Positions 26,740-35,618 of a DNA stretch of 64,000 bases are shown piece after piece. The position numbers and the translations under genes were made by a program. This DNA comes from Lachnospiraceae bacterium (lineage in GTDB: Bacteria; Bacillota; Clostridia; Lachnospirales; Lachnospiraceae): NCBI GenBank assembly GCA_016286555.1, contig JAEETA010000013.1, forward strand, positions 1-64,000, given 5' to 3'. Numbering within the stretch: position 1 is the stretch's first letter; the number at the start of each line of letters is the position of its first letter. The notes below the pieces were generated by a model. The model had not been told where the DNA came from. It saw only the letters and a list, made by a program, of their open reading frames with translations, and did no database searches.

Positions 26740-28221
26740 ATGCTTTTTAATTCCGTCTTTTTCATCACAATCTTTTTGCCGATGGCTGTCCTCGGCTTCT
26801 ATCTGCTGCAACGCCTCAGGAGTCCGCTCCCGGGGCGTGTATTTCTGACGCTGATGTCACTGTGGTTCTACGGGTATTACAACCCGAAGTACCTGGCGGT
26901 GCTCATCGGCAGCCTCCTGTTCAACCATTTTGTGAGCCTCCTGATCCGGAGTGGGAAGCATCTCCGCCTCCTGGAGCTCATCGGCGTTACAGGCAATCTC
27001 CTGCTCCTCTTTGTGTTCAAATACTTCGGATTTTTCCTGGAAAATGTGAATTACCTGCTCCATGCGGACATCACGGTGGAGCGCATCGCCCTGCCCCTGG
27101 GCATCAGCTTTTTTACCTTCCAGCAGATCTCCTTCATCGTAGATCGCTGCAGGGGGAAGGCGGATTACTACAGCTTCACGGACTATGCCTGTTTCGTGAC
27201 CTTCTTCCCGCAGCTCATCGCAGGTCCCATCGTGCTGCACTCGGAATTCCTGCCGCAGCTCACGGCGCGGGAGAACCGCAGACCGGATGCAGAGAAGGTC
27301 TACCGCGGCCTGGCCCTCTTTACCCTGGGGCTCTCCAAAAAGGTGCTGCTGGCGGATACCCTGGCGCAGCTGGTCAATGCGGAATACGCAGCTCTCGCCT
27401 ATCTGGACGCCCTTTCCGCCTGGGTGACCATCATTTTCTACATGCTGGAGCTGTACTTTGATTTCAGCGGCTACACGGATATGGCAAGGGGAATCGGACT
27501 GCTCTTTGGATTTACCCTGCCGGAGAACTTTAACGCGCCTCTCACCGCGGTCTCCGTGAAGGATTTCTGGCGCAGATGGCACATCACCCTCTCCCGCTTC
27601 TTCGGCACCTATGTCTATATCCCGCTGGGGGGCAACCGCAAAGGCATAGCCATTCAGTGCAGAAATCTGTTTATCGTCTTTCTGCTGAGCGGCATCTGGC
27701 ACGGAGCAGGCTGGACCTTCATCGTCTGGGGCATCATGCACGGGATCTGCGTCATCTTCGAGACCCTGGTGCCACCGATGAAAGCGGAGGATCCCCGGAG
27801 TCCTCGCTGCAGGATACTGACATTGCTTCGCAAGGTACGTACCTTCCTGCTGGTGACCCTGTCCTTCTCCATCTTCCGGGCGGAATCCCTGGGGGATGCC
27901 GGGATCCTGTGGAAGCGTCTCTTCGCAGGAGGCTGGAACGGCATGCTGCTGGGTATCAGCGGGAGCATTTCCCTGCCGGAGTTCTATGTGATCCAGAAGC
28001 TCATCGCCATGAAGGCCCCGGGACTGGCAGTGCCTTTCTGCATGGCAGTGATAGTGGGGCTTCTGCTCTTAAGTCTTCTTCTCATCACAGGGCCAAAGGC
28101 GGAATCGTGGATCCAAAAGCACGGTACAAAGATCGGGAGCGCGCTGCTCCTTGCGGTACTCTTCCTGTGGTCCTTCGCATCCCTATCCCAGGTGAGCACC
28201 TTCCTGTATTTTGATTTCTGA
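26740..28221 (+). CDS. MBOAT family O-acyltransferase (AlgI/DltB-like)
   Basis: The 493-residue membrane protein starts MLFNSVFFITIFLP, the typical AlgI-family opening. It has about ten to twelve helices. SFFTFQQISFIVD, QLIAGPI and FDFSGYTDMARG are family hallmarks. The catalytic region is GIWHGAGWTFIVWGIMHG, with His321 and His334. MBOAT proteins pass acyl groups, usually acetyl, across the membrane to surface polymers together with a periplasmic partner. The next gene encodes an SGNH-like candidate partner. The acceptor polymer is unknown. Confidence 0.92.
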   Translation: MLFNSVFFITIFLPMAVLGFYLLQRLRSPLPGRVFLTLMSLWFYGYYNPKYLAVLIGSLLFNHFVSLLIRSGKHLRLLELIGVTGNLLLLFVFKYFGFFLENVNYLLHADITVERIALPLGISFFTFQQISFIVDRCRGKADYYSFTDYACFVTFFPQLIAGPIVLHSEFLPQLTARENRRPDAEKVYRGLALFTLGLSKKVLLADTLAQLVNAEYAALAYLDALSAWVTIIFYMLELYFDFSGYTDMARGIGLLFGFTLPENFNAPLTAVSVKDFWRRWHITLSRFFGTYVYIPLGGNRKGIAIQCRNLFIVFLLSGIWHGAGWTFIVWGIMHGICVIFETLVPPMKAEDPRSPRCRILTLLRKVRTFLLVTLSFSIFRAESLGDAGILWKRLFAGGWNGMLLGISGSISLPEFYVIQKLIAMKAPGLAVPFCMAVIVGLLLLSLLLITGPKAESWIQKHGTKIGSALLLAVLFLWSFASLSQVSTFLYFDF

Positions 28222-28246
28222 CGAACGTGTCATTTTAAGGAACTAT

Positions 28247-29335
28247 ATGAAACGTGGTGAAGTAACCTCCACAAGTGCATATCGAAAACCGCTGCTCAGA
28301 CTCATCGCCTTCCTGCTGACTGGCGCAATGCTGATGGCAGGGATCACCTGGCTCTTCGATCCCTTCTACCTCTACCACGAGCCCTTCTTTGGGCTCCCTG
28401 CGGTTCTGGACGACCGGGACAACCAGATGCCGGGCACCGTGCGGAATTTTACCTACGACAGTGTGCTGGTGGGATCCTCCGTGGCGGAGAATTTCGACAC
28501 GGAAAGGATCGACGGGATCTACGGCGGCACCACCCTCAAGGTGATCCGATCCACGGGATCCGCGGCGGACCTGCTCTATTACCTGGACATGGCGGAGGAG
28601 GATCACAACCTGCAACAGGTAATCTGGTGTCTGGATCTCTTCGCCCTGCTCTCCGCTCCGGAGCCAACGCTGCCGGAAGCCGGAGTCTCCTACGTGCAGT
28701 CGAAAACGGTGTTGGATGACGTACCCTATCTCTTCAACAAGGAGATCCTCTTTAAGACCATTCCCACCATGCTGGGGAAGGCCATGCAGGGGAAAAACAC
28801 GGGAGGAGGCGCCTACAACTGGGTGGAGGGAAAGGACTTTTCCCCGGCGGGAGCAATGCGACATTATGACAGGCCTGTCGGAATCGTGTTCCCCACGGAT
28901 CAGTCACCTCTCACAGAGGATCGGAAAGAAGTGGTGGATGAGAACCAAAAATCCCTTCTTGATTACGTGGATGCACACCCGGATACGGAATTCGTCTTCC
29001 TTTATCCCCCCTATTCCCTGCTGTACTGGGACAGCATCTACATCAACGGCATCAGCGCAGAATACCTCTATGCCAAGGAAGCTTCCATGGAAGGCTTGCT
29101 GGCCAGACCAAACGTCCGGGTCTTTGACTTCCAGACAGAAAGGTACGTCACGGATCTGAACCTCTACATGGACATGATGCACTATGCTCCTTCCGTCAAC
29201 GACCACATGCTGGACTGCCTGGAGACGGGAGAATGTGAAGTATTCGAAGGTGCCGTCCCGGAGCGTATAGATGCCCTGAAAGCCCTGATGGAAGAAATTT
29301 CAGGAGAATCCATTTACCGGTATTATCCGGAGTAA
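28247..29335 (+). CDS. Membrane-anchored SGNH-like protein, probable MBOAT partner
   Basis: From the ATG at 28247 (AAGGAAC 6 bases upstream) the product is 362 residues; an earlier in-frame start overlaps the MBOAT gene and lacks a ribosome-binding site. A single N-terminal membrane helix (LIAFLLTGAMLMAGITWLF) places the rest outside. VLVGSSVAENFD carries the likely Ser nucleophile, and DMMHYAPSVNDHML near the C-terminus supplies the Asp/His pair. This layout is that of DltD/AlgX-type proteins that transfer or remove acyl groups together with an MBOAT protein. Function is inferred from fold and context. Confidence 0.78.
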   Translation: MKRGEVTSTSAYRKPLLRLIAFLLTGAMLMAGITWLFDPFYLYHEPFFGLPAVLDDRDNQMPGTVRNFTYDSVLVGSSVAENFDTERIDGIYGGTTLKVIRSTGSAADLLYYLDMAEEDHNLQQVIWCLDLFALLSAPEPTLPEAGVSYVQSKTVLDDVPYLFNKEILFKTIPTMLGKAMQGKNTGGGAYNWVEGKDFSPAGAMRHYDRPVGIVFPTDQSPLTEDRKEVVDENQKSLLDYVDAHPDTEFVFLYPPYSLLYWDSIYINGISAEYLYAKEASMEGLLARPNVRVFDFQTERYVTDLNLYMDMMHYAPSVNDHMLDCLETGECEVFEGAVPERIDALKALMEEISGESIYRYYPE

Positions 29336-29390
29336 ATTCCGAATATCAAAAAAACTGCAGACACGATACCCGATTCCGAATGGGTACAAC

Positions 29391-29435
29391 AAAAATCCCC
29401 TGCCGCCTCATTTGAAGCAACAGGGGATTTTTCAT
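29391..29435. terminator. Bidirectional terminator between the MBOAT cluster and uxuB
   Basis: Arms AAAAATCCCCTG and CAGGGGATTTTT (12 bp) flank an 18-base loop, with T-rich sequence on either strand. It can end the plus-strand SGNH gene and the minus-strand uxuB transcript, which converge here. Confidence 0.88.
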
Positions 29436-29445
29436 CTCGTCTTTT

Positions 29446-31074
29446 TTATGCCAGCACTTTCCTGATCTGCGCACGCACGGCGCCGGAACCTGCCAGCATC
29501 GCCGTAAAGTGCTCCGCTACGGTATCCGCAAGTCCTGCCTGCTCCAGATCTGTGCCGAAGATCTTCTCATTCTTCAGCAGGTCACCGAGGGCGGCTTTCG
29601 CATCAGAGGCAGTGATCTGCTGTCCCAGGGAGAAAGCACTCATAATGGGACGAAGCTGCTCGATCATGGGATCGGGGCTCAGCTCGAAAGCATTGCCGTT
29701 ATCGTCCACCGCCAGAAGGTATCTGAGCCAGCCGCCCAGTACCAGGGGGATGCAATGCAGATCAGCTACATTCAGCTCAGCGGAAGCGGCGTAGGCCTTG
29801 ATGGTCTCGCCGAAGCGGATGGCCAGCTTCTGAGAGGTATCCGTTGCGATGCGCTGCGGGGTATCCGGCATGAAGGGATTGGGGATGCGGACATCCACCA
29901 CGGTGTCGATGAACTCCTTCGGTGCGATGACCCCGGGATCCGTCACCACCGGGAGTCCCTCGATGTAGCCGATGCGGCGCACCAGTTCCTTCAGGTCGGC
30001 ATCCTTCATCTCCTCCGAGATCTTGGTATAGCCCAGGAGGCATCCGAAGACCGCCAGTGCGGTGTGGAGAGGATTCAGGCAGGTGCAGACCTTCATGCGC
30101 TCCACACGGTTCACGGTATCCCGGTCCGTGAGGATGAGGCCGCCCTTTTCCAGCGCGGGTCTCCCGTTCGGGAAGTGATCCTCGATGACCAGATACTCGC
30201 TCTCCTCCGCATTGACGAAGGGCGCTACATAGGTATTTTTCGAAGTGATGATGGGATCCAGTCCCTGGAGACCGTCCTTCCGCAGAAGCTCCTCCACGGA
30301 GGCGTCGGGTCTGGGGGTGATCTTGTCGATCATGGACCAGGGGAAGGATACCTTCTTCTCATCCTCCACATAGGCAAGGAATCCGGCATCCGCTACACCG
30401 TTGTCCACCCAGCCCTTTGCGAAGGTGTGGACTGCGGCATAGAGCTTCTCTCCGTTGTGAGAGCAGTTGTCCATGGAAACAAAAGCGATGGGCTTTGCAC
30501 CGGAGACAAAACGATGATAGAGGAGGGAAACTACCTTGCCCAGGTAACTGCCGGGGCAGGCGGGACCTGCCTGGATATCCGCTGCCACTGCGGGGAACAT
30601 CACGCCCTTTGCATCGGCAACCTGGTAGCCCTTCTCGGTGATGGTAAAGCTCACCATCTGCAGGGCATCGTTTGCAAAGATCTCCTTCAGCCGGTCGTAC
30701 TCAGCCGGTCTGTCGGAATCCAGGATGCAGGACTCAGCGATGCTGCCGATGACGGTTTTTTCCACATTGCCGTCCGCCTTCAGGGTCACCAGGATGGAGT
30801 AGTTGTCCTGGGGACGGTAGCTCTTCTCGATGATCTCGTAGTCAAAACCTTCCGCCACGATGAGGCCCGTATCCATGTCGCCCTGCTCGATCAGGTGCTG
30901 TACCACATTGGCCTGAAAGGCACGGAAGATGTTGCCTGCGCCGAAATGGATCCAGCGGGGCGCCGCCTTGGTGCGGGCGATCATCTGCGCTCTGTCAAAT
31001 CCGGGCAGACGGTATCCGGCCGCTTCCCAAGCCTGTCTGTCTTTCAGTCCCTCTTCGGATAAAACCAGTCCCAT
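29446..31074 (-). CDS. uxuB: D-mannonate oxidoreductase (fructuronate reductase)
   Basis: The 542-residue protein belongs to the long-chain mannitol dehydrogenase family. The N-terminal NAD-binding region reads WIHFGAGNIFRAFQ. The catalytic motif MKVCTCLNPLHTALA holds the conserved Lys, Asn and His. UxuB reversibly reduces D-fructuronate to D-mannonate in glucuronate catabolism. The gene lies 109 bases downstream of uxuA, whose product uses D-mannonate, which supports this member of the family over mannitol or altronate dehydrogenases. AGGAGG precedes the ATG. Confidence 0.9.
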   Translation of the reverse strand: MGLVLSEEGLKDRQAWEAAGYRLPGFDRAQMIARTKAAPRWIHFGAGNIFRAFQANVVQHLIEQGDMDTGLIVAEGFDYEIIEKSYRPQDNYSILVTLKADGNVEKTVIGSIAESCILDSDRPAEYDRLKEIFANDALQMVSFTITEKGYQVADAKGVMFPAVAADIQAGPACPGSYLGKVVSLLYHRFVSGAKPIAFVSMDNCSHNGEKLYAAVHTFAKGWVDNGVADAGFLAYVEDEKKVSFPWSMIDKITPRPDASVEELLRKDGLQGLDPIITSKNTYVAPFVNAEESEYLVIEDHFPNGRPALEKGGLILTDRDTVNRVERMKVCTCLNPLHTALAVFGCLLGYTKISEEMKDADLKELVRRIGYIEGLPVVTDPGVIAPKEFIDTVVDVRIPNPFMPDTPQRIATDTSQKLAIRFGETIKAYAASAELNVADLHCIPLVLGGWLRYLLAVDDNGNAFELSPDPMIEQLRPIMSAFSLGQQITASDAKAALGDLLKNEKIFGTDLEQAGLADTVAEHFTAMLAGSGAVRAQIRKVLA

Positions 31075-31183
31075 GCTTTCCTCCTGTCCGGCGCATTTGC
31101 CGGCTTCTTTTGCTTCATATATTTTCCGCCGGCCCTAAAAGACCGGCGGATGGTTGCTGCTTATGATGCGCGCCCGGCGCGCT

Positions 31184-32272
31184 TTAGGGCTGCGAAGGTG
31201 CGCCGCGATGGGCTGCCTTGTCGATGGCCTCCCAGAGGCCGTTCAGATAGGTGGCGCCCAGGGCTCTGTCGTAGAGGCCGTAGCCGGGCATTGCCTTCTC
31301 TCCCCAGATCATACGACCGTGGTCGGGACGGATGGGGCCGTCGAAGCCGGTCTCGTACAGAGCACGCATGATCTCGTACATATCAAAGGTTCCGTCGGAG
31401 GACAGATGTGCGCTCTCCTCGAAATCATCGGGGGAGTTGAACTTCAGGTTCCGGACATGGGCGAAGTGGATCCTGCCCTTCAGCGCCCGGATCATCTCCG
31501 GCAGATTGTTCTCCAGATTGGTTCCGTAGGAACCGGAGCAGAAGGTGACGCCGTTGTGGACATCATCCACTGCGTTCATCATCCGCAGGATGTTCTCCTT
31601 GTTGATGATGATACGGGGCAGGCCGAACACGCTCCAGGCGGGATCGTCGGGGTGAATGGCCATCTTGATGTCATACTCGTTGCAGACGGGCATGATCTTT
31701 TTCAGGAAATACACCAGGTTCTCAAAGAGCTTCTCGCTGTCGATGTCCGCGTACATCTCGAAGAGCTCCTTCACGTGAGCCATGCGCTCCGGCTCCCAGC
31801 CGGGCATGATGGTTCCGTTGGAGTCGCCGCTGATGGACTCAAACATCTTCGTGGGATCCAGGGCATCTACGGCTGCCTGGCTGTATGCCAGCACCGTGGA
31901 GCCGTCGGGGCGCTTTCTTGCAAGCTCCGTTCTGGTCCAGTCAAAGACGGGCATGAAATTGTAGCAAACGAGGTGAATGTCTTCCTTTCCCAGATTTTCC
32001 AGGGTCTCGATATAATTGGCGATGTGCTGATCCCGCTCGGGACTGCCAACCTTGATGGCATCGCTGATGTTGACGCTCTCAATGCCGGAGATGTGCAGGC
32101 CTGCAGCCTCCACCTCTTCCTTCAGGGCCCGGATCTCCTCCCGGGTCCAGAGCTCCCCGGCCTGCTTGTTGTAAAGGGTGGTGATCACCCCCGTCACGCC
32201 CGGGATCTGGCGGATCTGCTCAAGGGTCACGGTGTCGTAATCCTTGCCATAGTACCTGAGTGTCATTTCCAT
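31184..32272 (-). CDS. uxuA: Mannonate dehydratase
   Basis: From the ATG at 32272 (AGGAGA upstream) the 362-residue product begins MEMTLRYYGKDYDTVTLEQI and continues with RQIPGVTGV, matching the start of UxuA. MAIHPDDPAWSVFGLPRI and FCSGSYGTNLENN are also family features. It dehydrates D-mannonate to 2-keto-3-deoxygluconate. A longer in-frame start would add 14 poorly conserved residues. uxaC and the KDG kinase are not in the window. Confidence 0.95.
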   Translation of the reverse strand: MEMTLRYYGKDYDTVTLEQIRQIPGVTGVITTLYNKQAGELWTREEIRALKEEVEAAGLHISGIESVNISDAIKVGSPERDQHIANYIETLENLGKEDIHLVCYNFMPVFDWTRTELARKRPDGSTVLAYSQAAVDALDPTKMFESISGDSNGTIMPGWEPERMAHVKELFEMYADIDSEKLFENLVYFLKKIMPVCNEYDIKMAIHPDDPAWSVFGLPRIIINKENILRMMNAVDDVHNGVTFCSGSYGTNLENNLPEMIRALKGRIHFAHVRNLKFNSPDDFEESAHLSSDGTFDMYEIMRALYETGFDGPIRPDHGRMIWGEKAMPGYGLYDRALGATYLNGLWEAIDKAAHRGAPSQP

Positions 32273-32409
32273 AAAGCTATTTTCTCCTGTTCGTTCCTTA
32301 GGGGCATTTTGCACCCTGCAGAGTATTATACCGATTTTTTTCGGAATCTGCCATTGCGAAATGTAACATATTTCTACTTCTTAGTCCCATTCTCCGTCAA
32401 AAAACAAGT

Positions 32410-34782
32410 TCAGTTCACGATCCGGATATCCGTCAGGGCGCACTGATCTCCGGTGAGGGCCACATACACATCCCCCGTATCCTTCTCCGTGGCGGTGATG
32501 TTCTTGATGGCGATGCCCGCATTCTCCGTGATGGTGGTGATGCGGTTCCCGCGCTTGTGGAAGTCCACCACGCACTCCATGCCCTTCTTGTTCAGGGTCT
32601 TCCACTCATCCCAGCTCTCGAACTGGTCGTTCTTGATGACCTGCATACGGTTTTCCGCATGCTCGCCGGAGTCCTCGATCTCGCCGTCGAAACGGATCAG
32701 GACAAATTCCCTGTAGTTCGGTCCGTTCACCTCTCCGTTATCGGAGGAGTAGAGCAGGACATAAGGGCAGTGCCACACCAGGCTGGCGGTGGGCATGCTC
32801 CGGGTATGGAATACCAGACGCAGGTCCTCCTTCACCTTGACGCCGGTGGTAAAGGCGGAGCGGTACCGGTCGATCTGCACGTTCTTCACATCGGATTCCA
32901 GGCGGTCGATATAGGTGATCTCCTCCGCGATGCGGGGGATGTCGCCCTCCTGGATCTTGTTTCCGGTTTTTTCGACATTGATGTCGTAAATGTGACAATG
33001 CTCGCCGGTGAGGCTGATGTAGGTATAGCGGGTACTGTCGGGCAGGGCGGCGATGATCGTGGTCCGCTTGCCCTTTGCGTTAACGATGACACGGGCATGG
33101 TCCATAAATCTGCAGGAGATGATCTCGTACTCATTCTCCGCCAGACCCGTATCCACCTCTTCCACGGTGGTGTCCATATTCCGGGCACGGTTGCACACAG
33201 CGTGGCCGTCGAACCAGACCTCGCCGTACTCCGTGTAGCCATTGGCCTCGATCATGCCCTCGGTAGTGTGGACCCTGCCGTCCAGGGAGTCAAAGAGAAG
33301 CAGTGCAGGCACCGCAAATTCTCCCTCGCCCTCCACCATGGGAACGCATTTTAAGGAGATCCGGCGCTCGTTCTCGGAGATGGAAATGCCCAGAGATACC
33401 TCGCTGCGGTAGCTGTCGCAATACAGCTCGCTCTGCAGGGTATCCGCCTGCTCGGACGAGTTTTCCCGCATGTGATAATCGGGATCCTCCTCCATGAGGT
33501 GCAGCATGGCTTTCGTATAGGTGGGATCAAAGCGCTGTCCCTCCTCCTTCACCAGCTCCTCCCGGACACGGGTCTGGGGCAGAGGTTCTCTGCGGTCACG
33601 GTAGGAGGTCATGGCATCATAGGCATCCGCCACGGCAATGATCCGGGCGCTGACGGGGATCTCCTCCCCCTTCAGTCCGTCGGGATAGCCCTTGCCGTCA
33701 TAACGCTCATGGTGATAGTGGGCACCCTCGCTCAGGTAGGAATACTCGCTGATCTCGGCGAGGATATGTTCTCCTGCCGTGGTATGGGAGCGGTAGATCT
33801 GCTGCTCCTCCTCCGTCAGCTCGCCGCCCTTGCCCAGGATCTCGTCCGGGACACTGAGCTTACCGATGTCATGGAGGAGTGCCGCAAAGTACACACGCTC
33901 ACTCTCATCCTTGATCATCCCGCTCAAAGTCGCGATGCGTCTCGCATAATCCGCCACACGGACGGAGTGACCCCTGGCGTGGATCTTGCTTTCGTCAATG
34001 GCATTTGCCAGGGCGACGGAGGTCTGCTCGAAGAGACGGGTCATGCTCTCTTGCTTCTCTTTCAGATATTCCAGCTCCTGTTTGTGTGCCTTCTCCGCGT
34101 TGTGGTTCATGTCCACCAGAGCAAAGATATACAGCACCACCGTCATCAGCACGCTGCTGAGATTGATGAGAGAAAGTCCGTAGAGAAACATCTGCGCAAC
34201 CGCTGCTACGAGGGGCGCAAAATCAAACAAAAACACGGGGATACGGATGGCAGGACTGAGACGTTTGCCATACTCTACAATGACCCACAGGGATACGATC
34301 ATGCAGACCATGGGGATCAGATAGCAGATGACAAATCCCGGCGCACGCTGATACCGGTTCTGGTCATCAAAGGTGTAATAGAGACCGGTAAACTGCGATA
34401 CGATCAGGAGCACCATACCGAAGAAGACCAGCCGGTTCATGTGAACCAGTCGTCGGGGGGCCCTCTCCAGCTTTCCCTCGTGGAGCAGCAGGTCGATGAG
34501 ATACAGATTAAAGGTCAGCAGGATCGCCAGGGACAGGAAGAAGACCATGAAGTTGGTGATCCTGACCATCCACCAGCCCAGGCGGGACACATCGCCCCGG
34601 TAGATGTAGGCAAAGCGGTCGGAAAACACGATCAGGAAGGCTTCCATTTCCAGAGAAAAGAGCAGGAGCTTCCGCCTGCGACTGGTGGCGTTGGTGATCA
34701 GGACATACAGTGCCGTGACACCGATGATACCGCACAGAACCAGCATGATATTCAATTGATGCGCGCGCAGAAAATCGGCCAT
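32410..34782 (-). CDS. 7TM HD-GYP phosphodiesterase with C-terminal beta-rich tandem domain
   Basis: The 790-residue protein has about seven N-terminal helices (1-225), a coiled linker, then an HD-GYP domain. The HD pair is His304-Asp305 in LLHDIGKLSVPDEIL, and HHERYDGKGYPDG carries the GYP motif. These are the features of c-di-GMP hydrolases. The last 330 residues (about 450-790) are beta-rich. They contain two similar units, one ending YISLTGEHCHIYDINVEK and the other YVALTGDQCALTDIRIVN, so a duplicated jelly-roll-like domain is likely. It follows the double-receiver gene by 58 bases and may be its output partner. Confidence 0.88.
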   Translation of the reverse strand: MADFLRAHQLNIMLVLCGIIGVTALYVLITNATSRRRKLLLFSLEMEAFLIVFSDRFAYIYRGDVSRLGWWMVRITNFMVFFLSLAILLTFNLYLIDLLLHEGKLERAPRRLVHMNRLVFFGMVLLIVSQFTGLYYTFDDQNRYQRAPGFVICYLIPMVCMIVSLWVIVEYGKRLSPAIRIPVFLFDFAPLVAAVAQMFLYGLSLINLSSVLMTVVLYIFALVDMNHNAEKAHKQELEYLKEKQESMTRLFEQTSVALANAIDESKIHARGHSVRVADYARRIATLSGMIKDESERVYFAALLHDIGKLSVPDEILGKGGELTEEEQQIYRSHTTAGEHILAEISEYSYLSEGAHYHHERYDGKGYPDGLKGEEIPVSARIIAVADAYDAMTSYRDRREPLPQTRVREELVKEEGQRFDPTYTKAMLHLMEEDPDYHMRENSSEQADTLQSELYCDSYRSEVSLGISISENERRISLKCVPMVEGEGEFAVPALLLFDSLDGRVHTTEGMIEANGYTEYGEVWFDGHAVCNRARNMDTTVEEVDTGLAENEYEIISCRFMDHARVIVNAKGKRTTIIAALPDSTRYTYISLTGEHCHIYDINVEKTGNKIQEGDIPRIAEEITYIDRLESDVKNVQIDRYRSAFTTGVKVKEDLRLVFHTRSMPTASLVWHCPYVLLYSSDNGEVNGPNYREFVLIRFDGEIEDSGEHAENRMQVIKNDQFESWDEWKTLNKKGMECVVDFHKRGNRITTITENAGIAIKNITATEKDTGDVYVALTGDQCALTDIRIVN

Positions 34783-34840
34783 GCCATTCTCCCTGCCTTC
34801 CGCCCCATAGTTTCGTCCGGAAGGCTAAATCCTTATTTCT

Positions 34841-35602
34841 TCATGATTTCTTCATGATGAAAAATTCTCTGAGGTTTGCCAGCAGTTCGTCTCTGCCAAT
34901 GGTCTTCAGGAAGTATCCTTCCGGCTTTAAGGCCACCACCGCCATTACGCTCTGCTTGTCGCTCTTACCCGTCAAAAACATGACGGGGATGCTCTGGGTC
35001 TCGGGATCGCTCCGCAACATCTCCAGCACCTGGGGGCCGCTGGTCACGGGCATCTCGTGGTCCAGAAGGATCAGGTCCGCCTTGTTTTTGCCCAGCCATT
35101 TGATGGCCTGAAGTCCGGAGGTCACCACCGTGACCTTGTAAGCCATCTTCAGCCAGTCACGGACCAGGTTCAGATAGTTTGGATCGTCATCCACCACCAG
35201 AATGGATTTCCGGAATTCACCGGCCTGCATGCGATTCAGCAGATCCGTAACGGTTCTGACATACTCGTCATTATCCAGAGGTCTCGGAAAGGTGCGATAG
35301 ATCAGCTCCGGCGGGATCCGGCCGGTGAGATCCTGGAGATCCACCTTTTCTCCCACGGCGATCATCTGCAGACCTTCGTCATGCATTTTGTCCTTGAGGA
35401 AATAGACCACCTTGTCGGGAGGTCTGCGCTCGTCGTCCATATAGAGAGTGATCAGAGCGGTGCCTTCCCATTTTGCATTGATGTGATCCACGTCCCATGG
35501 TACGAAGACACAGGGAACCGCCGCATCCGTCAGCTTCTTCATCAAGACGCGGATCAGGAAGGTCTCCTTTTCTCCGATCACCATAATCCGATTGTTTGAC
35601 AT
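34841..35602 (-). CDS. Response regulator with a pseudo-receiver and a receiver domain
   Basis: The 253-residue protein has an N-terminal receiver-like domain (1-115) that lacks the usual acidic pair and clear phospho-acceptor. A canonical receiver follows (about 130-250), with SILVVDDDPNYLN, acceptor Asp in LILLDHEMPVTSG, and FLTGKSD. There is no output domain. It probably relays phosphate from the large hybrid kinase encoded 16 bases upstream, acting through a partner such as the 7TM-HD-GYP protein downstream. Confidence 0.87.
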   Translation of the reverse strand: MSNNRIMVIGEKETFLIRVLMKKLTDAAVPCVFVPWDVDHINAKWEGTALITLYMDDERRPPDKVVYFLKDKMHDEGLQMIAVGEKVDLQDLTGRIPPELIYRTFPRPLDNDEYVRTVTDLLNRMQAGEFRKSILVVDDDPNYLNLVRDWLKMAYKVTVVTSGLQAIKWLGKNKADLILLDHEMPVTSGPQVLEMLRSDPETQSIPVMFLTGKSDKQSVMAVVALKPEGYFLKTIGRDELLANLREFFIMKKS

Positions 35603-35618
35603 GTGTACCTACCCCCTT

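Noticed and set aside
31126-31149. Terminator between uxuA and uxuB
   Set aside because: CCGCCGG/CCGGCGG arms form a hairpin, but neither strand has a U-run after it, and the two genes are expected to be cotranscribed.
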